From assembly GCA_016522385.1 (NCBI GenBank), contig JAEKFU010000613.1, forward strand, positions 1 through 5,052: a DNA stretch of 5,052 nt, given 5' to 3'. This document shows positions 1 through 5,024 of the stretch, in pieces. The translations under genes and the position numbers were made by a program. A model generated the notes under the pieces. It worked only from the letters and a program-made list of their open reading frames with translations, ran no database searches and was not told the origin of the DNA. The DNA is from Pseudomonadota bacterium (lineage in GTDB: Bacteria > Pseudomonadota > Alphaproteobacteria > Rhizobiales > Aestuariivirgaceae). Numbering within the stretch: the stretch's first letter is position 1; each line of letters opens with the position of its first letter.

Positions 1-586
1 CGATTTCGGCGCCAGTCTCCTCGGCCACCCGACGCGCCAGGTTCCAGACGTGGCCGGTAGACAGGTAAGGCACGATGCTCAAGAAGCCGGTACTGCTTGC
101 CCTGCGGACGATATGGCGAAATAGCGAGTCCCACTCAAGACAACGCTTGGGCAGAGGCCAATGTCGCTGGTTTGGCTGACCAGCAGCCATCAGGACATCG
201 AACGCGCCAATATCCAGGTATTCCTGCAGATAAGCTTCGAAGGCTCTGCTGCGATCGTGCGACAGCACGATCACGTCATTGACTTCACCAAGCATCGCCA
301 TTCGATATTCAAAGAGCATGTTCTCAGGCGCGCTATACAACGAAATTTCGCTCTGATCGGCAAAGAGAAGAGCCGGTCCATCCACGTGCAGACCGCAGTG
401 GACGTCGGGACCAAAATATTCGGTTTCACAAAGAGCCGGCTCGCTTTTGACAATCCGCTGGGCGATATCCGAAAGTTGCTGGCGTTGTGCAGCGTCGAGC
501 TCAAACGCGTAACGCTGTTTAATCGGAATTGACGGTCGCGTTTCTGGTGACCGGGCCCTTTGGGTCAGTATTGCCGAATTGGACAT
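1..586 (-). CDS. Partial ATP-grasp-like protein (PGM1-type N-terminal region), truncated by the window edge
   Basis: An open frame of 195 codons runs from an ATG at 586-584 off the left end of the window with no stop. The protein begins MSNSAILTQRARSPE. It contains a segment with FEYRMAMLGEVNDVIVLSHD (residues 92-111), a helical stretch RAFEAYLQEYLDIG, and, near the truncated end, STGFLSIVPYLSTGHVWNLA followed by RRVAEETG. A segment in which a conserved 'VPY.ST' phrase leads into a helix and an 'a..tGa' turn is what I recall from the pre-ATP-grasp region of PGM1-type peptide ligases and related ATP-grasp enzymes; that match is from memory and is inference. The ATP-binding and catalytic part would lie outside the window. 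An AGGAGG at 605-600 lies 13 bases before the ATG, which is long. An in-frame GTG at 598-596 is too close to that site, so I keep the ATG. The gene is divergent from the class II amidotransferase at 707, suggesting a functional pair. That it is a gene is fairly sure; its function is uncertain. Confidence 0.75.
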   Translation of the reverse strand, partial: MSNSAILTQRARSPETRPSIPIKQRYAFELDAAQRQQLSDIAQRIVKSEPALCETEYFGPDVHCGLHVDGPALLFADQSEISLYSAPENMLFEYRMAMLGEVNDVIVLSHDRSRAFEAYLQEYLDIGAFDVLMAAGQPNQRHWPLPKRCLEWDSLFRHIVRRASSTGFLSIVPYLSTGHVWNLARRVAEETGAEI

Positions 587-599
587 GGACGACCACACA

Positions 600-605
600 C
601 CTCCT
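600..605 (-). promoter_or_regulatory. Shine-Dalgarno AGGAGG for the ATP-grasp-like gene
   Basis: The minus strand reads AGGAGG here, a perfect anti-16S match, 13 bases before the ATG at 586. Purine-rich GAGA precedes it. It supports translation in the minus direction from this divergent region and therefore supports the partial gene, although the spacing is longer than usual. Confidence 0.55.
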
Positions 606-641
606 TTCTCGACAAGTCTGCCAACCTGAAGACCACTGGCC

Positions 642-655
642 TTGATCCAGATCAT
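642..655. promoter_or_regulatory. FNR/FixK-type box in the divergent intergenic region
   Basis: The sequence TTGATCCAGATCAT matches the FNR/FixK consensus TTGAT-N4-ATCAA at every consensus position but the last. Its centre (648.5) lies 41-42 bases upstream of the start point predicted from the TGTAAT at 678-683, the class II activator position for the plus-strand amidotransferase gene. In the minus direction no -10-like hexamer occurs at the equivalent distance (AGACTT at 619-614), so control of the leftward gene is unsupported. Confidence 0.7.
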
Positions 656-677
656 TCACGTGTTTGCGAAGACGTCT

Positions 678-683
678 TGTAAT
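678..683 (+). promoter_or_regulatory. -10 hexamer TGTAAT of the amidotransferase promoter
   Basis: TGTAAT matches the sigma-70 -10 consensus at five of six positions. It lies exactly 22 bases after the FNR-like box, and no -35 element is needed at an activator-dependent class II promoter. Transcription would start near 690, giving a leader of about 17 bases. The same hexamer at the same spacing occurs before the universal stress protein gene. Confidence 0.6.
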
Positions 684-706
684 CGTTTCCAAAGAGGAGC
701 AACGAC

Positions 707-1519
707 ATGTGCCGTCTATATGCGCTGCGCGCGAATGAGCCAACCCGCGTTGAATGTGGTCTGGTACATGCGCAGAACGCATTGATGGAGCAGAGCAGGC
801 GGGACAGTGAAGGCCTCATGCACGGGCACGGTTGGGGTGTTGCCGACTATCCTGACGGTCTACCGATGGTCGAAAGGCAGACATGGGCGGCCTATCACGG
901 CGAGCATTTCATCAAGAAAGCGGCGGGCATTTATGCGCACACCGTTGTTGCGCATGTGCGACGGGCGACGGTTGGAGAACCATCAATCAATAACACCCAT
1001 CCGTTCTCACACGGCCGTTGGATATTCGCCCACAACGGAACGATCCGGCATTTCGATAAGGTGCGGGAATACATTCTTGATGCGATGGATTTTGGTCAGC
1101 GCAATGCCATTCACGGAACGACCGACAGCGAGCATGTGTTCCATTATTTGTTGTCTTTATGGTCTAGCGCGCCGCAAGCGGAGCTCTTGGACACCGTGCG
1201 CTTCGGATTGGGCCAGATTATCGAGTGGTGTCGTATGGTGGACCCCGAAGCAGAGCCGAGCCTCAATATCGTGCTGACAGACGGCAACGAACTGGTCGGC
1301 TCCCGGCGAGGCCGCAGTCTGTGGTTTCTCCATCGGCAGGATGTGTTCGTTTGCGGCATCTGCGGCAAACCGCACGTTCATCACCAGACCGGCGCCCATT
1401 ACCGGTCTGTGGAGATCGCCTCAGAGCCTTTGACTGACGAGACCGGATGGAAAGGTGTGCCTGACGGCAGCGTCTTTAGTGTCGATCCGGATTTCCAGCT
1501 GCGTTTCAGCTCACTGTAG
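707..1519 (+). CDS. Class II glutamine amidotransferase (YafJ/EgtC/DUG3-like)
   Basis: This 270-residue protein is a stand-alone N-terminal-nucleophile amidotransferase, expected to hydrolyse glutamine or a gamma-glutamyl amide in the cytoplasm. Cys2 follows the initiator Met and would be the nucleophile once Met is removed. Family landmarks appear in order: DSEGLMHGHGWGVADY (33-48), HVRRATVG (83-90), NTHPF (96-100), FAHNGTI (107-113), GTTDSEHVFHYLL (137-149), and a late VEIASEPLTDETGWKGVPDGS (235-255). These match the YafJ/EgtC/DUG3 branch rather than the long synthase-fused GlmS or PurF enzymes. An unusual CGICGKPHVHH at 216-226 could bind a metal. The start is well fixed: GAGGAG at 694-699 lies 7 bases before the ATG and Cys2 is required. 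The gene is divergent from the ATP-grasp-like gene and appears to be driven by the FNR-like box at 642. The substrate is unknown; EgtC-like or peptide-related roles cannot be told apart here. Confidence 0.92.
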   Translation: MCRLYALRANEPTRVECGLVHAQNALMEQSRRDSEGLMHGHGWGVADYPDGLPMVERQTWAAYHGEHFIKKAAGIYAHTVVAHVRRATVGEPSINNTHPFSHGRWIFAHNGTIRHFDKVREYILDAMDFGQRNAIHGTTDSEHVFHYLLSLWSSAPQAELLDTVRFGLGQIIEWCRMVDPEAEPSLNIVLTDGNELVGSRRGRSLWFLHRQDVFVCGICGKPHVHHQTGAHYRSVEIASEPLTDETGWKGVPDGSVFSVDPDFQLRFSSL

Positions 1520-1534
1520 CAAGCCATTTCCAGG

Positions 1535-1548
1535 TTGATCTCGGTCAA
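1535..1548. promoter_or_regulatory. FNR/FixK-type box upstream of the universal stress protein
   Basis: TTGATCTCGGTCAA has the perfect outer half-site pattern TTGA-N6-TCAA and differs from TTGAT-N4-ATCAA only by G for A at the start of the right half. Its centre at 1541.5 lies about 41.5 bases before the predicted start point at 1583. It sits just after the stop of the amidotransferase, showing that the stress protein gene has its own promoter. Confidence 0.8.
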
Positions 1549-1570
1549 GGGGCTCGATTTTCTGAGATGA

Positions 1571-1576
1571 TGTAAT
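1571..1576 (+). promoter_or_regulatory. -10 hexamer TGTAAT of the universal stress protein promoter
   Basis: TGTAAT lies exactly 22 bases after the FNR-type box, the same hexamer and spacing as at 678-683. The predicted start point is near 1583, with a leader of about 22 bases. The upstream in-frame ATG at 1575 falls inside this hexamer and would not be transcribed, which argues for the GTG start at 1605. Confidence 0.65.
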
Positions 1577-1591
1577 GGGTGAATTCCAATC

Positions 1592-1597
1592 GGAGGG
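1592..1597 (+). promoter_or_regulatory. Shine-Dalgarno GGAGGG that sets a GTG start
   Basis: GGAGGG lies 7 bases before GTG at 1605-1607. The in-frame ATG at 1575 has no comparable site and overlaps the predicted -10 element, so this ribosome site decides the start of the universal stress protein. Confidence 0.7.
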
Positions 1598-1604
1598 CTC
1601 AGTT

Positions 1605-2135
1605 GTGAAAACGATTCTTGTTGCGATTGATGGATCCGACCATGCCAATCGGGCCGTCGAATTGGCGGCCGATATCGCCGCCAAATATGAAGCCAAATTG
1701 CTACTCTTGCATGTCGTCGATAACCGTCCATTGTCGGATGACGAAAAACGGTTGGCCGAGGCGGAATATGCCAACCGCATCGAAAGCCGGGCGATGGCCA
1801 GCGACGTCATGAATGTCAGGTCCTTGGGGCCGAGAGGCGTCAACCCAATCTTTGAGCACCATGCCGAAACGGGGTTGATTATTCGCACCGCATTGGGCGA
1901 AGGGATGCTGGATGCGGCCAGGCGTGATGCCGCGGACAAAGGCGTCAGCGAAGTCGAAACTATTCTCGAAAATGGTGATCCGGCCAAGGCCATCCTCGAC
2001 ATCGCCGAACGCCGCAAGGCGAACTTGATCGTTATCGGCAGCCGCGGTCAAAGCAACGTCAAAGCCCTGTTCCTCGGCAGCGTGTCACACAAGGTCGCCA
2101 ACCTGTCCGATATCAATGTCATTACGGTGAAGTAG
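1605..2135 (+). CDS. Universal stress protein, UspA family, ATP-binding type
   Basis: The 176-residue product begins (M)KTILVAIDGSDHANRAVELA, the typical first strand and Asp-containing turn of a Usp fold. It ends with LIVIGSRGQSNVKALFLGSV and SHKVANLSDINVITV. The G-x2-G-x9-G-S signature (Gly145, Gly148, Gly158, Ser159) is the ATP-binding loop of the nucleotide-binding Usp subgroup. At 176 residues it is longer than the usual 140-150; the extra length is a helical linker around residues 41-100 after the second strand. I chose GTG 1605 over ATG 1575 because of its strong ribosome site, the family N-terminus and the promoter position. The protein probably acts in the cytoplasm in survival of growth arrest or energy limitation; the molecular role of these proteins is generally ill-defined. 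Its own FNR-type promoter suggests induction at low oxygen. It converges with the helix-hairpin-helix gene 8 bases downstream. Confidence 0.93.
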   Translation: MKTILVAIDGSDHANRAVELAADIAAKYEAKLLLLHVVDNRPLSDDEKRLAEAEYANRIESRAMASDVMNVRSLGPRGVNPIFEHHAETGLIIRTALGEGMLDAARRDAADKGVSEVETILENGDPAKAILDIAERRKANLIVIGSRGQSNVKALFLGSVSHKVANLSDINVITVK

Positions 2136-2143
2136 CGCAGGCT

Positions 2144-3025
2144 TCAGGCTGCCGTGTCACGCCGACGATAGAAATCGCCGCACTCTCGTTCGCGCCCGCG
2201 CACGACGCGAAATCCGCGCCATTGTCCGGTAGATTCGGTGACGATCGTGAATTGTCCTTCCGGTGTGCTGTCGGTGTGGAAATAGATCACGACCCAGTCT
2301 GCCGTCCGTTTGAATTCATGGGCCCGCTGGGTGTTGGAAAACATGGCGGTGAATATCCAGTCCTTGCGGCGGGTATGCAAAATCGGCAGCCATGCCCGGC
2401 CATGCGGGTTGAACCGTTTGGGGGCAATCTTGCGGAGGTCGCCCTTAGCGGCGCGCTGAAGATACTCCTGGTCGACATCGAGCAACATCTCTACCGATGG
2501 CGCATGTGTCAGGTGCTGGCGTCGCAATCGCCGCCGGCCAAGGCGCTCCTGCAGGCTCGCCTTGATCATTGAAATACGCCGGTCACCAAAGCCCGGCACC
2601 TGGCGCAGACGACCATCATGGGCCGCCATCTCAAGCGCTTCCAGAGTGTCCAGGTGGAGTTCGTCGTGCAATTTCGCAGCCAGTTGCGGCCCAATCCCGG
2701 GCACCGTTCGGAAGAGATGTTCCGGAGATGCTGCACCGCGTAGCCGCTCAAGCTGGGCCCAGCGACCGGTGCGAAGCATCTCGGCGACAGCAGCGGCAAT
2801 CGATGGCCCAATTGTCGGCAACGCGGTTAGTCCTTGCATCCCTTCAATGACCAGGATTTGGCTCAGAGGACGAGACATGACGGCGATCGTGTCTGCGGCA
2901 TGGCGATAGGCCAGGACTCTGAAGCCATCGGCCTGCTGCTGCTCCAGCAGATCGGCCATCTCGCGCAGATTGGCTTCGATGATATGATTAGTATCCAAGT
3001 CTGGAGAATCGTTGTTGGTCATCAT
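2144..3025 (-). CDS. Helix-hairpin-helix protein resembling the PolX N-terminal region, without a recognisable polymerase domain
   Basis: From the ATG at 3025 the protein has 293 residues. Residues 13-165 follow the N-terminal part of family X DNA polymerases: FRVLAYRHAADTI (35-47), then three hairpin motifs LPTIGPSIA (69-77), VPGIGPQLA (108-116) and VPGFGDRRI (143-151), linked by LDTLEALEMAAHDGRL. In PolX these are the dRP-lyase-like and DNA-binding HhH segments. The catalytic palm with its acidic nucleotidyl-transfer motif is not visible. Instead there is a C-terminal region of about 115 residues containing WLPILHTRRKDWIFTAMFSN, DWVVIYFH, GQFTIVTES and FRVVRGRERECGDFY, a beta-rich domain I cannot name. 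The role is probably DNA or RNA binding, perhaps in repair; this is inference. An upstream in-frame start at 3136 would overlap pcm by 97 bases and is unlikely. The gap from the pcm stop to the ATG is 14 bases, so the two are probably co-transcribed. The ribosome site is weak; the adjacent ATG at 3022 is an alternative start. Confidence 0.85.
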   Translation of the reverse strand: MMTNNDSPDLDTNHIIEANLREMADLLEQQQADGFRVLAYRHAADTIAVMSRPLSQILVIEGMQGLTALPTIGPSIAAAVAEMLRTGRWAQLERLRGAASPEHLFRTVPGIGPQLAAKLHDELHLDTLEALEMAAHDGRLRQVPGFGDRRISMIKASLQERLGRRRLRRQHLTHAPSVEMLLDVDQEYLQRAAKGDLRKIAPKRFNPHGRAWLPILHTRRKDWIFTAMFSNTQRAHEFKRTADWVVIYFHTDSTPEGQFTIVTESTGQWRGFRVVRGRERECGDFYRRRDTAA

Positions 3026-3039
3026 GTCCGAAGTCCGAT

Positions 3040-3732
3040 TTACCACATTGTAGGAAAGCGGGGATCGGACCAGCTTTCGTGGCGGCCGCGCGGCCAACCT
3101 TCCTCGCCCACCAGCGGAACGAATCGAACGCCGCACAGTTTTTCTTCAGTGAATTCTTCCTCATTCACTCTTGTTACCCGCAGCAATGTCTGGATGGTCT
3201 CGCAGGCGCCGACGGGGATTACCAAACGGCCACTTATCTTGAGTTGATCGCGCAGCGACTGCGGCACTTCAGGACCGCCGGCGGTCACAACGATGCCGTC
3301 AAAGGGAGCACGTGATGGGCAACCCTTGGTGCCATCGCCCATGATAACAGTGACGTTGTCGTAGTTCAGCTCAGCCAACAGCGCACGGGCGCGGTCCGCC
3401 AGTTCTTCCAAGCGCTCAATAGTGACAACCTTGCGGACGATTTCGGCCAGCACGGCTGCGGCATAACCTGAACCAGTACCAATCTCGAGCACAACTTCTC
3501 CCCCCTTGAGTTGCAGGGCCTCCGTCATCATGGCGACCATATAGGGTTGCGAGATCGTCTGGTTGCAGCCGATTGGCAAGGGACCGTCGCCATATGAAAG
3601 ATTGCGAAACTCTGCGGGCACGAATTTGTCCCGCTCGACCTTACGCATGGCAGCCAGCACAAGGGGATCGCGGATATCGCGACGTGAAATTTGTTCATCC
3701 ACCATCCGGTGGCGTAGCTTCTCAAAGTCCAT
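3040..3732 (-). CDS. pcm: Protein-L-isoaspartate O-methyltransferase
   Basis: This S-adenosylmethionine-dependent cytosolic repair enzyme methylates abnormal L-isoaspartyl residues that build up in aged or resting proteins. From the ATG at 3732 the protein is 230 residues, about normal for the family. It starts MDFEKLRHRMVDEQISRRDIRDPLVLAAM. It shows the family phrase QTISQPYMVAMM (58-69), the SAM-binding glycine loop EIGTGSGYAA (83-92), an acidic strand end VTIERL, GDGTKGCPSRAPFDGIVVTAGGP, GGRLVIPVG in the variant form SGRLVIPVG (167-175), and the terminal FVPLVGEEGW (204-213). The start is uncertain. An in-frame GTG at 3747 is preceded by AGGA only 3 bases away, while ATG 3732 fits the family N-terminus but lies 18 bases from that site. 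The gene follows the CBS protein, separated by a strong hairpin, and precedes the HhH gene by 14 bases. Confidence 0.94.
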   Translation of the reverse strand: MDFEKLRHRMVDEQISRRDIRDPLVLAAMRKVERDKFVPAEFRNLSYGDGPLPIGCNQTISQPYMVAMMTEALQLKGGEVVLEIGTGSGYAAAVLAEIVRKVVTIERLEELADRARALLAELNYDNVTVIMGDGTKGCPSRAPFDGIVVTAGGPEVPQSLRDQLKISGRLVIPVGACETIQTLLRVTRVNEEEFTEEKLCGVRFVPLVGEEGWPRGRHESWSDPRFPTMW

Positions 3733-3753
3733 AAGTTGGACGCACACATATCC

Positions 3754-3784
3754 TGCCGGATGACGCAGTGTGCATCACCCGGCA
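3754..3784 (-). promoter_or_regulatory. Intergenic RNA hairpin between the CBS gene and pcm
   Basis: On the minus-strand transcript, arms at 3784-3772 and 3766-3754 pair over 13 positions around a five-base loop (3771-3767). The outer six pairs are TGCCGG with CCGGCA. Two of the inner seven positions are G-U wobbles in the minus-strand RNA; on the plus strand they would be A-C mismatches. The structure therefore favours the transcript of this operon. No U-run follows, so it is not a typical terminator. Its 3' base abuts the AGGA in front of pcm. Confidence 0.6.
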
Positions 3785-3798
3785 ACAGTTGAGACGCA

Positions 3799-4218
3799 TC
3801 AGGCGTGATGGGCTGAAACAGCCTTGACGACTTCGCCGGTCAAATCCTGTGGCAGGCTGTGCGAAATGTCGCCGATGCTCAGCATCCCTACCATACGCTT
3901 GTCTTTGTTGATGACTGGGAGTCGACGAATTTTCTTGCTCTCCATGATGCGGATCGCATCGTCGACCTCTTCGTTCTCGCGGCAATATGTGATGCCTTTA
4001 GTCATCACATCGCGAGCTGTGAGCTTGTCCGGACTATTGCCGTTGGCAACTCCGCGACAGGTGATGTCGCGGTCCGTCACCATGCCGATAAGCCGGTCAT
4101 TCTCGCCGACTGGCACCGCACCGATATCTTCAGCTTTCATGACTTTAGCAATGTCGCTCAGTTTTGTATCCGGTTGTACCCAGGAAACGCCGCTGTGCAT
4201 GACCTCTTTGACCTTCAT
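3799..4218 (-). CDS. Two-CBS-domain protein
   Basis: The 139-residue protein is almost entirely a tandem CBS pair (Bateman module), which usually binds adenine nucleotides or SAM and senses cellular energy state. CBS1 spans about residues 6-58, with VMHSGVSWVQPDTKLSDIAKVM and the core IGAVPVGENDRLIGMVTDRDI. CBS2 spans about 70-122, with VMTKGITYCRENEEVDDAIRIM and KIRRLPVINKDKRMVGMLSIGDI. Both carry the (V/M)TDRD or SIGDI ending typical of nucleotide-binding CBS motifs. No catalytic domain is attached, so it may act as a stand-alone sensor like mycobacterial Hrp1; the partner is unknown. I place the start at ATG 4218, because GGAGG at 4228-4224 lies 5 bases before it. The upstream ATG at 4233 is in frame, but the ribosome site would then lie inside the coding region. 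An FNR-type box sits about 78 bases upstream. Confidence 0.93.
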   Translation of the reverse strand: MKVKEVMHSGVSWVQPDTKLSDIAKVMKAEDIGAVPVGENDRLIGMVTDRDITCRGVANGNSPDKLTARDVMTKGITYCRENEEVDDAIRIMESKKIRRLPVINKDKRMVGMLSIGDISHSLPQDLTGEVVKAVSAHHA

Positions 4219-4223
4219 TTGAA

Positions 4224-4228
4224 CCTCC
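4224..4228 (-). promoter_or_regulatory. Shine-Dalgarno GGAGG for the CBS-domain gene
   Basis: GGAGG lies 5 bases before ATG 4218-4216 on the minus strand. It decides between two in-frame starts: the ATG at 4233 has no ribosome site upstream of it and would place this motif within the coding sequence. Confidence 0.7.
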
Positions 4229-4260
4229 ATCATTAGACAGCTAGAAACCCCACAACCCTC

Positions 4261-4266
4261 TTAAAA
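4261..4266 (-). promoter_or_regulatory. Possible -10 element of the CBS-gene promoter
   Basis: The minus strand reads TTTTAA, an all-A/T hexamer at exactly the 22-base distance from the FNR-type box seen at the two plus-strand promoters. It matches TATAAT at only three positions, so it is proposed on position rather than sequence. The predicted start point is near 4254, with a leader of about 36 bases. Confidence 0.35.
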
Positions 4267-4290
4267 TGCCAAAATCTCCTGTTTGGCATT
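4265..4290 (-). terminator. Nine-base-pair hairpin after the hibernation factor gene; weak terminator or operator
   Basis: A perfect inverted repeat has arms AATGCCAAA (4265-4273) and TTTGGCATT (4282-4290) with an eight-base loop. It begins 8 bases after the stop codon of the hibernation factor on the minus strand and is followed by TTAA, a short T-run. It could end or attenuate that transcript before the CBS gene. It also lies precisely between the FNR-type box and the proposed -10 of the CBS promoter, so a protein operator is an equal alternative. Confidence 0.4.
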
Positions 4291-4302
4291 GACCTGCGTC
4301 AA
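4289..4302. promoter_or_regulatory. FNR/FixK-type box upstream of the CBS-domain gene
   Basis: TTGACCTGCGTCAA is a perfect palindrome in its arms (TTGAC and GTCAA) with a four-base centre. It overlaps the stop codon of the hibernation factor gene (4301-4299), so it is embedded at the gene boundary. Its centre lies about 77 bases before the CBS start codon, leaving room for a class II promoter and a short leader. Confidence 0.75.
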
Positions 4303-4850
4303 TCAATTAGACTGACCTGGATGCCATATGGCCCCTTGTCGCCTTCAAGCTCCTTGAAGCGTACCTGGCTTCCGATCCGAAGCCGCGGCCAGGTCGGCTT
4401 GGTCAGGCTGTCACGGTCGAAATAGACCTCGTGACCATCGGGTGTTTCGATGAAACCAAAGCCGTCGTCAGCAAAGATGCGCACGATCTGACCACGCCGG
4501 GCCACTGGATGGCGTTTTGTTCTGTGGCCGCTGGTTTTACGAACTTGGTCTTCGAGAAGGCGCCGTGCGGCATCGAAAGAGTCGCGAATAGCGACATAGA
4601 TGTCTTCGTGGGCGTGATTGGCACCCGCCTCGCGAGTCACGCAAATATCCTTGCCGGGCACCGACAGGTCGATGCGGATCTCATAGATTCTGCCCTTCCG
4701 TTTGTCGCGATGCGGCACATCCACCACGACCTGGCAGCCAATCAGGCGAGGATGAAATTGTTCAAGCTCGTCTATCCGGGAACGGATGGCACGTTCGACG
4801 GCATCAGAACGCTCAAGGTTCTGGAAGCTAATCCGCGGTTCAATCTGCAT
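4299..4850 (-). CDS. Ribosome hibernation factor (HPF/RaiA family) fused to a cold-shock domain
   Basis: The 183-residue protein has an N-terminal HPF/RaiA-like domain (about 1-105), with MQIEPRISFQNLERSDAVERAIRSRIDELEQFHPRLIGCQVVVDVPH, IYEIRIDLSVPGKDICVTRE and HEDIYVAIRDSFDAARRLLEDQV. This fold binds the 30S subunit and silences ribosomes during arrest. After a basic linker (KTSGHRTKRHPVARR), residues 120-183 form a cold-shock OB domain: GQIVRIFADDGFGFIETPDGHEVYFDRDSL, with the RNP1-like GFGFIE and RNP2-like VYFDRD, ending in RLRIGSQVRFKELEGDKGPYGIQV. The usual long-HPF dimerisation domain is absent. I chose ATG 4850, because AAGG lies 9 bases upstream and the family begins here; the in-frame ATG at 4883 adds 11 residues and has no ribosome site. 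The neighbours are the CBS and pcm genes downstream. An FNR-like box upstream suggests low-oxygen induction. Confidence 0.9.
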   Translation of the reverse strand: MQIEPRISFQNLERSDAVERAIRSRIDELEQFHPRLIGCQVVVDVPHRDKRKGRIYEIRIDLSVPGKDICVTREAGANHAHEDIYVAIRDSFDAARRLLEDQVRKTSGHRTKRHPVARRGQIVRIFADDGFGFIETPDGHEVYFDRDSLTKPTWPRLRIGSQVRFKELEGDKGPYGIQVSLID

Positions 4851-4974
4851 TGTCTTCAACCTTGTTCTAGGGTCTTTGGACATTTTGGGCCGCGGTCTTG
4901 GTGCAGCCCACTTTGTCGCTGGCTAGCTTTGAGCGGCATAGCAGGTCCACTCCCTTCAAGCGTGTTCGTCAACG

Positions 4975-4983
4975 AAAATACCA
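4975..4983 (-). promoter_or_regulatory. Possible extended -10 promoter for the hibernation factor
   Basis: The minus strand reads TGGTATTTT (4983-4975), which is a TGn extension followed by TATTTT (four of six consensus positions). The predicted start is near 4968, giving a leader of about 118 bases. The FNR-like box centre would be near -63, close to a class I activator position. This is the best candidate seen, but it is weak evidence alone. Confidence 0.35.
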
Positions 4984-5024
4984 GCATGTCCCTTTTCCTC
5001 ACACTCCAACTCTGAAACAGACAC

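Noticed and set aside
253..272. A perfect 8-base inverted repeat, GATCGTGC and GCACGATC, with a 4-base gap.
   Set aside because: It lies inside the coding frame of the ATP-grasp-like gene, has no T-run, and is compatible with chance from the codons used.
2136..2151. Short GCAG/CTGC inverted repeat at the convergent gene boundary, possible terminator.
   Set aside because: The stem is only about four pairs with no T-run on either strand, so it is not supported as a terminator.
3025..3136. N-terminal extension of the HhH protein to a start at 3136.
   Set aside because: It would overlap pcm by 97 bases, and the added arginine-rich residues look like the antisense-frame reading of the pcm 3' end.
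3789..3802. A degenerate FNR-like sequence TTGAGACGCATCAG upstream of pcm.
   Set aside because: It departs from the consensus in both half-sites, overlaps the end of the CBS gene, and the hexamer at class II distance is GCGTCA, not -10-like.
4284..4298. A TTGGCA...TGC resemblance to a sigma-54 promoter on the plus strand.
   Set aside because: The GG to GC spacing is 9 rather than 10 bases and no plus-strand gene follows.
4856..4987. A 43-codon minus-strand frame with an AGGAAAAGG-like site upstream, ending 5 bases before the hibernation factor ATG, possible leader peptide.
   Set aside because: Its start lies upstream of the best promoter candidate, the product shows no recognisable pattern and it could arise by chance. 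Conservation data would be needed.
4431..5015. Long plus-strand open frame of 194 codons opposite the hibernation factor.
   Set aside because: It is antisense to a gene with clear HPF and cold-shock domains, and its product has no recognisable features; it is a shadow frame.
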